Shown: positions 33,743-43,560 of the stretch, piece by piece
Layout: every line of letters starts with the position of its first letter
How positions within the stretch are numbered: the stretch's first letter is position 1
From: Diplonema papillatum
Lineage: Eukaryota; Euglenozoa; Diplonemea; Diplonemida; Diplonemidae
Length of the DNA stretch: 64,000 nucleotides
Direction: 5' to 3'
NCBI GenBank assembly: GCA_030068145.1
Contig: JAPJBO010000772.1
Location: 1 to 64,000, forward strand
Notes under the pieces: generated by a model
What the model was told of the DNA's origin: nothing
Database searches by the model: none
Seen by the model: the letters and a program-made list of their open reading frames with translations, nothing else
Made by a program: the position numbers and the translations under genes

Positions 33743-33954
33743 ACTTCTCCAGGCGTTTAGGAACTCCCAGATGAAAGCTCTAGTTCACACAGTACTTGTA
33801 CTGCTAGCGGAAATTGCTCCGCAGTAAAGGATGGCTTCCATACTTGATTGTATGGTCTCCCAACCATCCCCATCAGGGGACCTCAGAGGAGTGGAGTAAG
33901 GTGCCCTGGTGGCCCGAACTAAAAAAAAAAAAACCAGTTTTTTTTTTTTTTTTT

Positions 33955-34110
33955 GCATGAGGCACCCGCAAGTGTCCTCGCAGGTAGGGGCGTTACTGGG
34001 CCCGCTTTGTGCCGGAAGGCACGCCACGCGCTTGTTTTCCTTTTGTGTCGCAGGGGTCGAGGTGTGTTGGAAGAGGGCGGGTTGCTTTCCCTGGAGGGTG
34101 GGTGTAGAAA
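33955..34110 (-). repeat. Poly(A)-tailed repeat ending in GCATGAGGC (reverse), copy 1
   Basis: After a 17-base T run comes GCATGAGGCACCCGCAAGTG through TTGGAAGAGGGCGGGTTGC. The same block follows T runs at 45376 and 46338. Read on the minus strand it is the 3' end of a poly(A)-tailed element. An A13 run (33921-33933) precedes the T run. Confidence 0.65.
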
Positions 34111-34871
34111 GTGCTTTGGTATAGGCATCACGCGGAGTCGGCCCGTTAGGCAAGCTACGCATCCCCCCACACGCCGGGCACTCGTCAGACGAGCTACGTG
34201 CCAGTTTTTTTTTTTTTTTTTTTTCGTTTTCATACGTCGGAACGTACTCTGCTCCTCCTACGTACAGGGGTTCCTTGTGCCGCCTGTTTATTCCTGTGGT
34301 GTACCTGGTGGTGTGTTGGTGTGTTTCGAGAGTAAGCTTCTTTCACGACGGAGACCCCCGTTTCGGCCCCTGAGCTCGTTACGCATCCCCCCACACGCGG
34401 GGCACTCGTCAGACGAGTTACGTGTGAGGGGTTCTGTCCTCGTGAAGGTACTGATTGACCTGACACTCGGGACCGACAATGAATTGTCGGTTGGCCTTCC
34501 CTCATGTCAGGCGGGGTCTCCGTGAGGCAAAGGCCCCGTTTTCCTGTTCCTGTGTGTGCGTTCGGTGGTTGAGAAAAGAAGGAAGAGCAGAACGAGAAAG
34601 GTTCTTTTGCGCGAAGCGATCATGCAAGCCGTGTATAGCCGCAACTCGTCTGTCTGCTCTGCAGTGGCGTGGTTGTCGTGCGGGCTTGTGTCCTTGCTGG
34701 AATCCTTTCTTCTGTCTTCTCTATTTCTCTGTGGGTTCCTTCGCGTGTGTGTTCGGTGCGTGAAAAGAAGAAAGAGCAAAAAAAGAGGTACTGTTAGCGC
34801 GAAGATCATGCAAACCGTGTATAGCCGCAACTCGTCTGTCTGCTCTGCAGTGGCGTGGTTGTCGTGCGGGC
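34111..34871 (+). other. 5' region upstream of the RLE LINE ORF
   Basis: The block CGCATCCCCCCACACGC with CACTCGTCAGACGAG occurs at 34150-34203 and 34380-34425; the first copy is cut by a T20 run (34206-34225). The sequence to 34545 recurs at 45560-45750 (TGACCTGACACTCGGGACC), so it belongs to a repeat. Bases 34545-34738 and 34739-34918 are a ~186-bp tandem duplication, each with CATGCA(A)GCCGTGTATAGCC-like and CTGCTCTGCAGTGGCGTGG blocks. Confidence 0.6.
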
Positions 34872-34996
34872 TTGTGTCCTTGCTGGAGTCCTTTCTTCTG
34901 TCTTCTCTGTTTCCGCCCGTTGTGTTCGGCTCGCTTGCGGGGGGTGTCGCTCGCGCACGTCTCCCTGGGAAGGGGGGGGGACGACCCCTGCGTTGA
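34622..34996 (+). CDS. Short ATG ORF overlapping the RLE LINE ORF, duplicated hydrophobic segment
   Basis: The ORF starts MQAVYSRNSSVCSAVAWLSC and continues with a hydrophobic stretch (LVSLLESFLLSSLF). The segment is repeated because of the tandem duplication, with a second ATG at 34808. It runs across a G9 tract (34972-34980) and stops at 34996. A +1 shift at the tract would join it to the RT frame just before the 2A-like motif. Alternatively it is a non-functional upstream ORF. Confidence 0.3.
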   Translation: MQAVYSRNSSVCSAVAWLSCGLVSLLESFLLSSLFLCGFLRVCVRCVKRRKSKKRGTVSAKIMQTVYSRNSSVCSAVAWLSCGLVSLLESFLLSSLFPPVVFGSLAGGVARARLPGKGGGRPLR

Positions 34997-37900
34997 CGGG
35001 GACGTCGAGCGCAACCCGGGGCCGCTGCCGGGCCCCTCGGGGGGCTGCAGCTCCGCGGCCGTCCGCGTCCTCTCGCGAGGGCGGGGCGGGGACGATCTCT
35101 GCGTGGATGGGGACATCCACCCCAACCCAGGGCCGGCAGCCAGCGACGCACAGGACCCGGCCCCCACGGGCGCAGAACCGGCACCGGCCAGCACGGAGCC
35201 GCCATCGGCCAGTCTGCAGAGCGCAGCGGGGTCGCAGAGGGCACCGGCGCCCGTGTGCATCTGCCGCACGACCGGGGAACGGAGGGGTAGACACCGGATG
35301 TGGTGCCCCTGCTCCAAGGCCTACCGGGAAGCCGTGGCTGGCGGGAGGGAGCCGGCGGCGATCCCGCCTCGGACTCCCGCGGAGCCATCAGGGGGCGCTC
35401 CCGGGGCCGCGGGCCAGGAAGGCTATCGGGGGGGAGCAATCCCCTTCACGTTCGAAGAGGTTGCGACTGCCGGCATTCGTACTCTGGAGCGGGTACCGGC
35501 AGCCGCAAAGCCGCAGGTCTCAGCTCTCTTCGAGACCGTCCTCAGGGCAGCCACCGATGACGCCGGGTGGTTGCGGGCGTACGCCTTCGCCCCCCTCGTC
35601 CTCGCGACCACCCACCGGGGGGGGCGGAAGGCGGTGACGGAGGCCCTCCGCCGCCGCGTCCGCCTTTGGAGGGCCGGGCAGCTGGACACCCTGTGGGCTG
35701 AGGCCCGGGCCGTCTCAGCCGGGAAGGCCGAACGCCGCGCGCGCCGGCGAACCTACCCGGTTGCGGACGACGTCGACAACAGGCTCGAGCTGCAAACGGA
35801 CGTCGAGTCCGTGGACGACCTGGACGGGGCCACTGTGCGGCAGGTCCTCCGGCGGGCCCGCGACCGATGTTACTCGCGGGCCGTCTCTGCGCTTTCCGCG
35901 GCGCAGACTGCTCCGGCGGACGACGCCACGCTGGCGGCCCTGATGGAACTGCACCCCCCTGCCCCCGAGCTGCCTGACGACCGCAGCCTGCGGCCCGTGG
36001 CCGTGGCGAAGCCCTCCCCGGGCGTCATCCGCCGGGTGCTGAAGAAGATGCCGAAAGGCACCGCCGCCGGCCCGTCCGGCTTGTCTGCACAGCACCTCCT
36101 CGACCTGTGGGACGTCTCCGGGTCGTTCAAAGAGGCAGTGGCAGACGCGGTCTGGGCCCTTTCTTCCGGTAGGGTGGCTGCAGCCGCCCGGCCGTACCTG
36201 TTCGGGGCGAGGCTCGTCCCGTTGGTTAAGAAGTCCGGCGGCATCAGGCCCATTGCATGTGGGGAGATCCTGCGCCGGGTGGCCGGCAAGGTCCTCGCAT
36301 CCGACCGGGCAATCAAGGACCTGGGGGCGAACGTCCTCCTGCGGAGTGGGCAAGTCGGTGTCAGTGTCAAGGCGGGGGCCGACGCAGGCGTGCACGCCAT
36401 CCGCAGGGTTGCGGCCCTGTACCGCGACAGAGACGTGACCGACAGGGGCATACTGCAGATCGACTTCGCCAACGCTTTCAATATGCTGCGGCGGGAAGCG
36501 ATCATCCGCAGTGTCAACCGACACGCCCCCCAACTGTTGGGGTACGCGTTGGCAGCGTACGAGAAACACTCCGCGCTAGTGGTGGGCGACCGGAGGATCT
36601 CCTCCGAGTGTGGAGTCCAACAAGGGGACCCCTTGGGGCCGCTGCTTTTCAGCCTCGCCTTGCACGATGTCGTTGTTCCGCCGAGCCCCGAGGATCAGCT
36701 GCCCGTCCCCGCGGCTTCGTCGCAGGCGCCCGCCGATCCTGCCCCCGCGACGCAAGCACGGGACTCCGGTCAGCCGGAGCCTCCTGGCGCCATCGAGGGC
36801 CAGCCCACCCCTCTAGTGCCGGCGCAGGCCCCAGGCTCGGGGGACCCAGCAGCGTCGCCGCCACCGGCAGGATCCTCGGCAACCCGGGGCGCCCCTGAGG
36901 GGGCGCTGAGCCAGGCGGAGCTTGACCTTCTGTCGTTCTTCCTCGATGACGGGGCGGCTGGGGGGGAGCTCGACTCCCTCGGCCGCTGGCTGCGGGACTT
37001 CGAAGACAGGGCGACAGCGGTCGGGCTCAGCCTGAATCGGGGGAAGTGCAGGCTGTCCGTCGCCCCCGGCGCCACAATCCCCGAGGCCCTGCAAGGCATC
37101 GAGACTTGTCCGCTAGACGAGATTCAGCACCTTGGCGTCCCCTGCGGTTCCCCCGAGAAGATGCGTGTCTTCGTCGATGAAGCGGTCAAAGGCGCCGAGA
37201 GGAAGATGCGGATGATAGCCTCCCTCCCGGATGCGCATGTGGCTCTGACTCTGCTGAAGTTCTGCGCCGGCTTCGTCAGCGTCGTCCACCTCATGCGCGC
37301 TGTGGGGGCCGTCTTCGACTTCGCTTGCATCGATCAGGCCACGCAGTCTTGCTTGGCGACGATCACGGGTATCGAGACGGACGCCTCCGCCTGGGCCCTG
37401 GCTTCCCTTCCCGTCAGGCTAGGCGGCCTGGGTCTGCACTCCTGTGCCGACACAGCGGCGATCGCGCATATCGCGGCCACCTTTGACGGCGAGGCTTGCC
37501 TTCCATCCCTGGTGACCCCCTACGTGCTGCCGCACGCCATGCTTCTGGACGAGGACGACACTTTCCTAGCGTCCCTCGATGACCCGCGCCTTGCACCCTT
37601 CGAAACCGTTTTGGAGAAGATCCAGAACGCTCTGCAGGCACGGGATAACTACGGGGGACGTGGACAGAAAGTGTGGTCCGCGACGGTTCATGACGAGCGG
37701 CGCAAGGCCCTCATCATCTCGATGACTGAGGAGCTGGGCAGGTCAGGCCAGCTCCAAGGGTCGGCGCTGGCCCTGAAGCAGGTCCAAGTCCGGGCGCGGA
37801 TCCAAAGCTGCTCCGGCCAACATGCGTCCGCGTGGCTTTACGGCAACGCGGAGGCAGACCCCAAGCTGTGGCTATCCCCCGCGGAGCTCGCGGTGGCCAT

Positions 37901-38627
37901 CCGGCTCCGGCTGGGGCTGCCCATCGCCCCCATGCCGAGCATCTGTCGCCTTTGCGGGACAGGCTCGGCAGACGTTGACGGAGTGCATGCGCGGAGCTGC
38001 TTCTCCGGCGGCCGCCGGACGAGAATGCACAATGCACTCCGCGACGTCATCGCTGACTTCGCCCGCCGTGGCTTGCTGGCCCCGGCGGTCGAGCGCCCCG
38101 TGTTTTCGAACACGGAGCGGAAGCGCCCGGACATCAGCTATGTCCGGGACGGCACCACCGTTGTGTTAGATGTCGCCGTCACCTTCCCCCTGCAGCCTTC
38201 GAACCCCCAGTACGCCAAAAGGGCGGCGGAGAAGCCAGGGGGGGCGGCGACAGCCTACGCAACAGCTGTCAAAGAGGGTAAGTACCGCGGCATAATAGAC
38301 AACGAGCCAAACCCCCGGGAATGGCTCGCTGTCCCGCTAGTCGTGGACACCTTCGGAGCGTGGTGTCCTGGAGCACTCACGGAGTTGCGGCAAATAGCCC
38401 GCAAAAGCGCCCTCCGTGAAGACCGGACCGCTTCGGCCGCCTGCCAGGACTTCTTCCACCAATCGAGCTTTCAGGTAGCCCAAGGGGTGGCAAGAATAGT
38501 CATTGCATCTGGTGGGGCGCGACCGGACGAAGCGGTCCACCCTGTTGCAGGGGGTAGTGTCACTGCATCGCGGGTTGTTTTACCTTGTCGGACCTGCTCG
38601 CTAGCAGGCCAGCCCAGGTCGCAGTGA
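34872..38627 (+). CDS. RLE-type LINE polyprotein: tandem 2A-like motifs, RT, restriction-like endonuclease (~1250 aa)
   Basis: Probable retrotransposition enzyme. N-terminal residues 33-51 (GRGGDDPCVDGDVERNPGP) and 70-88 (GRGGDDLCVDGDIHPNPGP) are two 2A-like motifs, where ribosomes may skip between G50/P51 and G87/P88. A conserved VCIC...RRGRH..WC patch follows. RT: GTAAGPSGLSAQHLLDL (396), motif A LQIDFANAFN (D531), motif B QQGDPLGPLLF (583), then ~95 Pro/Ala-rich residues, then motif C FFLDDG (D692, D693). C-terminal zinc knuckle CRLC...H...C (C1025, C1028, H1039, C1043) and endonuclease RPDISYV...VVLDVAV (D1087) with a later Lys. The frame is open through to the stop. It has no ATG before the 2A motifs, so the start is unknown and the given start (a TTG) is only the limit used. 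Confidence 0.9.
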   Translation: MCPCWSPFFCLLCFRPLCSARLRGVSLAHVSLGRGGDDPCVDGDVERNPGPLPGPSGGCSSAAVRVLSRGRGGDDLCVDGDIHPNPGPAASDAQDPAPTGAEPAPASTEPPSASLQSAAGSQRAPAPVCICRTTGERRGRHRMWCPCSKAYREAVAGGREPAAIPPRTPAEPSGGAPGAAGQEGYRGGAIPFTFEEVATAGIRTLERVPAAAKPQVSALFETVLRAATDDAGWLRAYAFAPLVLATTHRGGRKAVTEALRRRVRLWRAGQLDTLWAEARAVSAGKAERRARRRTYPVADDVDNRLELQTDVESVDDLDGATVRQVLRRARDRCYSRAVSALSAAQTAPADDATLAALMELHPPAPELPDDRSLRPVAVAKPSPGVIRRVLKKMPKGTAAGPSGLSAQHLLDLWDVSGSFKEAVADAVWALSSGRVAAAARPYLFGARLVPLVKKSGGIRPIACGEILRRVAGKVLASDRAIKDLGANVLLRSGQVGVSVKAGADAGVHAIRRVAALYRDRDVTDRGILQIDFANAFNMLRREAIIRSVNRHAPQLLGYALAAYEKHSALVVGDRRISSECGVQQGDPLGPLLFSLALHDVVVPPSPEDQLPVPAASSQAPADPAPATQARDSGQPEPPGAIEGQPTPLVPAQAPGSGDPAASPPPAGSSATRGAPEGALSQAELDLLSFFLDDGAAGGELDSLGRWLRDFEDRATAVGLSLNRGKCRLSVAPGATIPEALQGIETCPLDEIQHLGVPCGSPEKMRVFVDEAVKGAERKMRMIASLPDAHVALTLLKFCAGFVSVVHLMRAVGAVFDFACIDQATQSCLATITGIETDASAWALASLPVRLGGLGLHSCADTAAIAHIAATFDGEACLPSLVTPYVLPHAMLLDEDDTFLASLDDPRLAPFETVLEKIQNALQARDNYGGRGQKVWSATVHDERRKALIISMTEELGRSGQLQGSALALKQVQVRARIQSCSGQHASAWLYGNAEADPKLWLSPAELAVAIRLRLGLPIAPMPSICRLCGTGSADVDGVHARSCFSGGRRTRMHNALRDVIADFARRGLLAPAVERPVFSNTERKRPDISYVRDGTTVVLDVAVTFPLQPSNPQYAKRAAEKPGGAATAYATAVKEGKYRGIIDNEPNPREWLAVPLVVDTFGAWCPGALTELRQIARKSALREDRTASAACQDFFHQSSFQVAQGVARIVIASGGARPDEAVHPVAGGSVTASRVVLPCRTCSLAGQPRSQ
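35001..35135 (+). other. Tandem 2A-like coding motifs
   Basis: DVERNPGP (35001-35024) matches the 2A consensus D(V/I)ExNPGP at every position. DIHPNPGP (35112-35135) differs by His for Glu, a variant seen in other LINEs. Each lies in a repeated GRGGDD-x-CVDGD context 37 residues apart. Confidence 0.85.
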
Positions 38628-38780
38628 GACTGGCGTTCACTGTGTGCTGAAGAAGCATTTTTCGAGACTGGAGGTCCTATGAACATGCAATGTGAATAGC
38701 CTCTATTCGAGCCAACCCCACTTTTCTCTACTGTATTGTTTTTGAACTAAATAATAGCGCGGAGCTGGCTTTTTCTCCCC
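38628..38780 (+). repeat. Truncated RLE LINE 3' UTR joined to the TTTTTCGAGACTGG module
   Basis: The RLE 3' UTR (GTGTGCTGAAGAAGCATTTT) stops where complete copies continue to GGGCTCCCGC. It is followed directly by the first module of the composite repeat: TTTTTCGAGACTGGAGGTCC, ATGCAATGTGAATAGCC, and an end at GCGCGGAGCTGGC (38770). Confidence 0.8.
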
Positions 38781-38837
38781 CTGGGTGGCACAAAGAACCA
38801 CTGTACGCTTGCCCGTTAGAGACCGTCTTGCCTCGTC

Positions 38838-41030
38838 TTGCCCGAGCTCCCCGCTGAAATAGCGTACTTCTCTGTTGCAGGCGTCCCCTGCGGTACAAAC
38901 GCGGAGACCCTCCAACGGAACCTCGCACGTCTAGGCTGGCAGGTCACCCCGCTGTTCAAGATGGCAAGGACTGGAAGGTTCGCGGAGTGGGCGGTCAAAG
39001 CCGAAACGCTCCCGGGGAGTTTTCGGTGTGACCTATCGAACGGCCTGTGTATCTCCATCAAGAAAATAGACCGCCGCCCCATTCAACCGTCCCGACATAT
39101 CTCCAGCGCCCGCCTCTCGAGCTCCTACCGCTTCGACCCGGATATCAAGCGGAGAGATCCCTTGTCGTGGGACCTCAGTGTCAGTACGAACCGCAAGGTG
39201 TATCTGACATACGTGCTCCCGGTCATAGCGCATTGTCTCGCCGCTTATGGCCCGTTCCTCCTCCCTCGCCCCGGCTGCCCTAAACCTGGTCTCCTGGCCG
39301 TCCTCGAGAGCCGGCATAGGGCAGCCCTGTCGTACGTGCTTGGCTGCAGGAAGGGAGTGTCGGCTTTTATCGTGCAGAGAGAGGCCCGTGTACTATCAAT
39401 CCACGGATACATTGAGTACAGACTCGGCGCTCTCTGCGAAAAAATGTCGCTACGACGTTCCATCTGGTCCGACGTGCTTGACACGCGCAGCTTGCTGCTC
39501 AAGAAATATGCGGATCTTAACGAGCGTGCGCGCACCAAGACCAGGAGCCGAGAAATCCCAATGTACTGCCCGTTCAGACCCTGGGAAAGTATTACCGGGG
39601 TGACGATCAATAGCACGCTCGGGAAGAAGCGGTCGAAAGATCCGGCTACGAACTTAAGGACGGTGTCGACCAGGCTGGATGCTCTCCCGAAACCCTACCG
39701 CATAGCCTGGGCAGACGGCTCCGCCAGGAGAGAGGCTCGCCTCCCACGTTACACGGGCCCTGCGGAGCTGAAACCCTGGTCTACAAACACCACCGACACT
39801 ACCCTGTGGGGAGGCGGCGGAGTCTACGTGCAGAACCCGTTTGGCAACCAAGGCCCGGACTGGAGGCGACCAGTGCACGGCAATGCCATCACATGGATCT
39901 GCCCAGTTGGAGCTCATGCAAACAGCTACCGCGCTGAGCAGGTCTCTCTCCTCAACGCGGTCGAAATCTTGGATGAAGAGACCGCGCAGGAAGCTGCTAC
40001 GCAGGCAGGTACTGAAGATCCGAAGGTGGCATGGGTACTCAGCGACTCGCAATCATTGGCAACAGAGCTCAGTCTGGGCGCCCACCGGCAGAAGCGACGC
40101 TTGAATCAACTGATCTGGCTCAAATTCGGTAACATCGTGAAGAGGGGGTACACCCTGATCCTTCAATTCGTCTTCGGCCACTGCAAACTCGCCGGAAACG
40201 ACCACGCCGACTCGCTTGCGAAAAAAGCGGCAAAACTGGCCTACGAATTGTCGCTATCCCCTGAGATGGTCCTCGCGGTCGGAGTTTCCCGACCGCCGCC
40301 TTTCTCGTACGTTGAAGCAACGAACCGCTTCAAGCTGTTCTTGTTCAGGGAGGACGGAGAGAGGGGGGCCAAAGGTGCGATTATGAGGGCAAGACGCCTC
40401 GTGGTGGGCATGCCCTTCTACAAGATCGTCGGGGGGCGCAAAATCCCAGTACCTGACAAGCTGACCGTGAGAGCGGAGAAGGAAATCCGGCAGTTCCGAA
40501 CCATGCACCACGGTCTTTTTGTCACCCGGTACTTTTCAGGGTACATGAACCTCCCGGCCGGAGAGAGGGCTCTGTACTTCCGACCCTGCCCGCTCTGTGG
40601 CTACCGAGTCCCTAGCTTCCTCCCGCACATATTCATCTCATGTAGGCATGCGGAAACGGGGCCTGCACGCGCGGCGATGTGGGATGCGGTGGGATTCGAC
40701 AGGTCCGCTGCAATTGAGATCCGCTTGTGGGAGCTCCTATTCAAGCATCCTGACGTCGCCCTCCGCTACCTGCAGCGGATCAACGTCATCCCGCAATACG
40801 CGATACAGCGTAAAGATGCAGAGGGGACCCGGTCTCCATCCATGGAGAGTCGCGAACGCGACGAAGAGCCCTCTCCGCGCCTGTCCGCCTTCACCGCGGC
40901 GACACCGGTCTCGCCCCCTCCTACTACGCCATCTTCCCCTTCAACTGGTCCTGACATCGCCGGGGACGGACCATGGACTCCTCTCCCCAGCCAGTGGCGG
41001 CCGCGGGAGAGCGACTCGGAGTCCGGCTGA
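38838..41030 (+). pseudogene. Internally deleted LINE ORF: N-terminal domain fused to RT C-terminus, RNase H and zinc knuckle
   Basis: A 730-codon open frame without an early ATG; the first Met is at residue 42, and a splice-acceptor-like TCTGTTGCAG lies at 38871-38880. Residues 12-75 (VPCGTNAETLQRNLARLGW, WAVKAE) resemble a small gag-like domain. Without any endonuclease or RT palm, it passes to the post-RT segment YLTYVLPVIAHCLAAYGPFL. RNase H keeps D293 (AWADGS), E367 (SYRAEQ), D403 (LSDSQS), H448 (FGHCK) and D458. A zinc knuckle CPLC...H...C follows. The internal deletion kept the frame. Probably a dead LINE, though open over 730 codons; domestication cannot be excluded. Confidence 0.65.
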
Positions 41031-41154
41031 CGAAGGACCTTCTGAAGTTCGACTTGAGGACGCCATGCGCAGCTGCGGGACGACGACCCCGCTCACGAAG
41101 CTCACGCCCACCGATGAAGCTCAATTGAAGTGATAAGCATGCTCCCCCCTGATC

Positions 41155-41412
41155 AACTACTAACAAACCTCGAAAACAATCTTCGACCCGAAAAATGTCA
41201 TGGGCGGGGTTCGAACCCGGACGAACCCGGACTCACCGGCCTGAAGGCCGGCGCCCGGTCACTCTGCCACCCGCATACCTTCTGCGAGGAAAAAAAAAAA
41301 GCTTGCCCGGCTCTTTCCAAAAACAATACACTTTTTTCATGAAGAAAAGCCGGGTTGGCTCGAATAGAGGCTATTCACATTGCATGTTCATAGGACCTCC
41401 AGTCTCGAAAAA
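41155..41412 (-). repeat. Composite tRNA-derived repeat, copy 3 (3' truncated)
   Basis: On the minus strand: ATGCAATGTGAATAGCC with the TCGAGACTGGAGGTCC start (41412-41370), the region with GTGTATTGTTTTTGG, tRNA-like head GGGTGGCAGAGTGACCGGGC with CCGGCCTTCAGGCCGG and GGTTCGAACCCCGCC (41275-41205), and body TTTTCGAGGTTTGTTAG ending at about 41155. The head contains a short internal duplication (CGAACCCGGA). Confidence 0.7.
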
Positions 41413-41476
41413 TGGAAACGGGGAGGAATTCGCTTGTCGGGGCTTCCTGCAAACTGATCCCCCCATGTAGGCCTTA

Positions 41477-41545
41477 CTAGTGACGGCCGGGACAATCACA
41501 CTAATGCAACAAATTTACTACTAGTGACGGCCGGGTAGGTCAGGT
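41477..41545. repeat. ACTAGTGACGGCCGGG repeats and empty LINE target
   Basis: ACTAGTGACGGCCGGG occurs twice, at about 41477 and 41519. Between them CACACTAATGCAACAAA (41497-41513) is the uninterrupted version, on the opposite strand, of the site occupied at 3263-3986. Confidence 0.7.
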
Positions 41546-41917
41546 CAGTGTGAGACTTAGCTATAGCTAGCTGATAGCTAGCTATAGCTAGCTAGCTATA
41601 GCTGAAAATAGCTAAAATAGCTAAAATAGCTGACTGAGCATTTTCAACGGAAATGTCACTATTCCGACTATTTTCTCGGATTTTGTGCCGTTTTCCACAG
41701 CTTACCGGAATTTTTCAGGCAGATGATCAGCATGAGGTTCACACCGTGCTACCCCCCCCTTCATCGGGCTTCCCCCCTGTAGACTACTGCACAGTAGGAC
41801 TGGACCTGGGTCTGGCTTGCTGCACTCTGGCAGTCTCTGCTAACAATGCTGGTAGACTTGTATCGTAGGGCCTGGGGGAAAACCCGACGCACCACAAACA
41901 ATCCTTTTCATTTCCGG

Positions 41918-43250
41918 GTCCATTTCTCGCATCGGAGCTGATCGCGAGCAGGAATTCGAAAAAAGTCTGCCACGTGGAGTCACGGTGGACCAGCCAAGAA
42001 ATGTCACCAGCCAGGGATCGATTCCTGTCCTTCCCACTGCAAACCTGGTGCGGTTTCCACGCCCGGTGCCTGCATCTTGTAAGGACCCCCGAACCACGCA
42101 CATACTGGATGGTCCCTGGTCTATTTTTCACGGATCTCTCCATCAGAGCTGATCGCGAGCAAAAAGTCGTCGAAAAAGGTCTGCTGCGTGAACCAGCAAC
42201 ATAATGCCACCACCAGGGGATCGATGCCCGTCCTGCTCATTGCACACCGGGTGGTTTCCAAGCCCGGTACTCTGCATCCTGTAAGAACCCACGGACAACG
42301 CACGTAATGTTTGATTCCCGGGTCTATTTTTCACGGATCTCTTCATCGAAGCTGATCGCGAGCAAAACTTTGTCGACAAAGATCTGCTACGCGGACCAGC
42401 AACAGAATGCCACCAGCCAGGGGATCGATACCGTCCGTGTTCAATGCACACCTGGTCAGGCTGGTGGTTTCTACGCCCGGTGCCCTGCAAATTGTAAAAA
42501 CTACTGACCACGCACATAGTTTCTCGTCTCCGGGTCTATTTTTCACGGATCTCTTCATCGGAGCTGTTCGCAAGCAAAAATTCGTCGGAAAAGGTTTGCT
42601 ATGTGGACCAGCGGGAAAATGTCGCCAACCAGGGGATCGATTCCCGTCCTTCCCAATGCACACCGGTGGTTTCCACGCCCGGTGCCCTGCATCTTGCACG
42701 GACCCACGAACCACGCACATACTTTTTCGTTTCCGGGTCTATTTTTCACGGATCTCTTCATTGCAGCTGATCGCGACCTAAAATTCGTCGAAAAAGGCCT
42801 GCCGCGTGGTCCGGCGGGAAAATGCCACCACCCAGGGGATCGATTCCCGTTCTTCTCAATCTACACCTGGCGGCTTCCACGCCCGGCGCCCTGCAACTTG
42901 CACGGACCCACGAACAATGCACATACCTTTTCGTTTCAGGGTCTATTTTTCACGGATCTCTTCATTGCAGCTGATCGCGACCTAAAATTCGTCGAAAAAG
43001 GCCTGCCGCGTGGTCCGGCGGGAAAATGCCACCACCCAGGGGATCGATTCCCGTTCTTCTCAATCTACACCTGGCAGCTTCCACGCCCGGCGCCCGGCAA
43101 CTTGTAAACGCACATAGTTTTTCGTCTCCGGGTCTACTTTTCACGGATCTCTTCATCGGAGCTGAAAACGAGCAAAAATTCGTCGAAAAAGGTCTGCTAC
43201 ATGGACCAGCGGGAAAATGTCACCAACCAGGAAATCGATACCCATTATGT
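41918..43250 (+). repeat. ~203-bp satellite array, about 6.5 units, inside transposon A
   Basis: Units begin at GTCTATTTTTCACGGATCTC near 41918, 42119, 42322, 42534, 42737, 42941 and 43132. Each also contains GATCGCGAGCAAAAATTCGT, GGGATCGATTCCCGT and CACGCCCGGTGCCCTGCA. Spacing is 191-212 bp. Overlapping ORFs on both strands are by-products. Confidence 0.9.
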
Positions 43251-43434
43251 GTGTGCACACGGCCCGGAGAGGGCGGGGGGGGGTACCAGGGGGGGTTTGG
43301 GCGACTCTGAAAACGAGAATGAGGCAGAAACTCTGGTTTCGTCGCAATTTTTTTGCATTTTTGGGTACCTACCTGAGGTTTTCTGACGAAAAAGACGTGA
43401 ACATATTTTCAGTCGTCTGGGCAGCTATTTTAGG

Positions 43435-43560
43435 GGCCAATTACCATTCCAGCACCATTTTCAAACTTTTTGCCCATTCCAGCACTATTTCCAAACTTTT
43501 TGCCCATTCCAGCACTATTTCCAAACTTTTTGCCCATTCAAGCACTATTAGTATTACCAC
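43435..43560 (+). repeat. 30-bp minisatellite, left array
   Basis: Three to four units of CCATTCCAGCACTATTTCC + AAACTTTTTGC. The array is preceded by GGGGCCAATTACC. It is the inverted counterpart of the array at 44878-45158. Confidence 0.9.
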
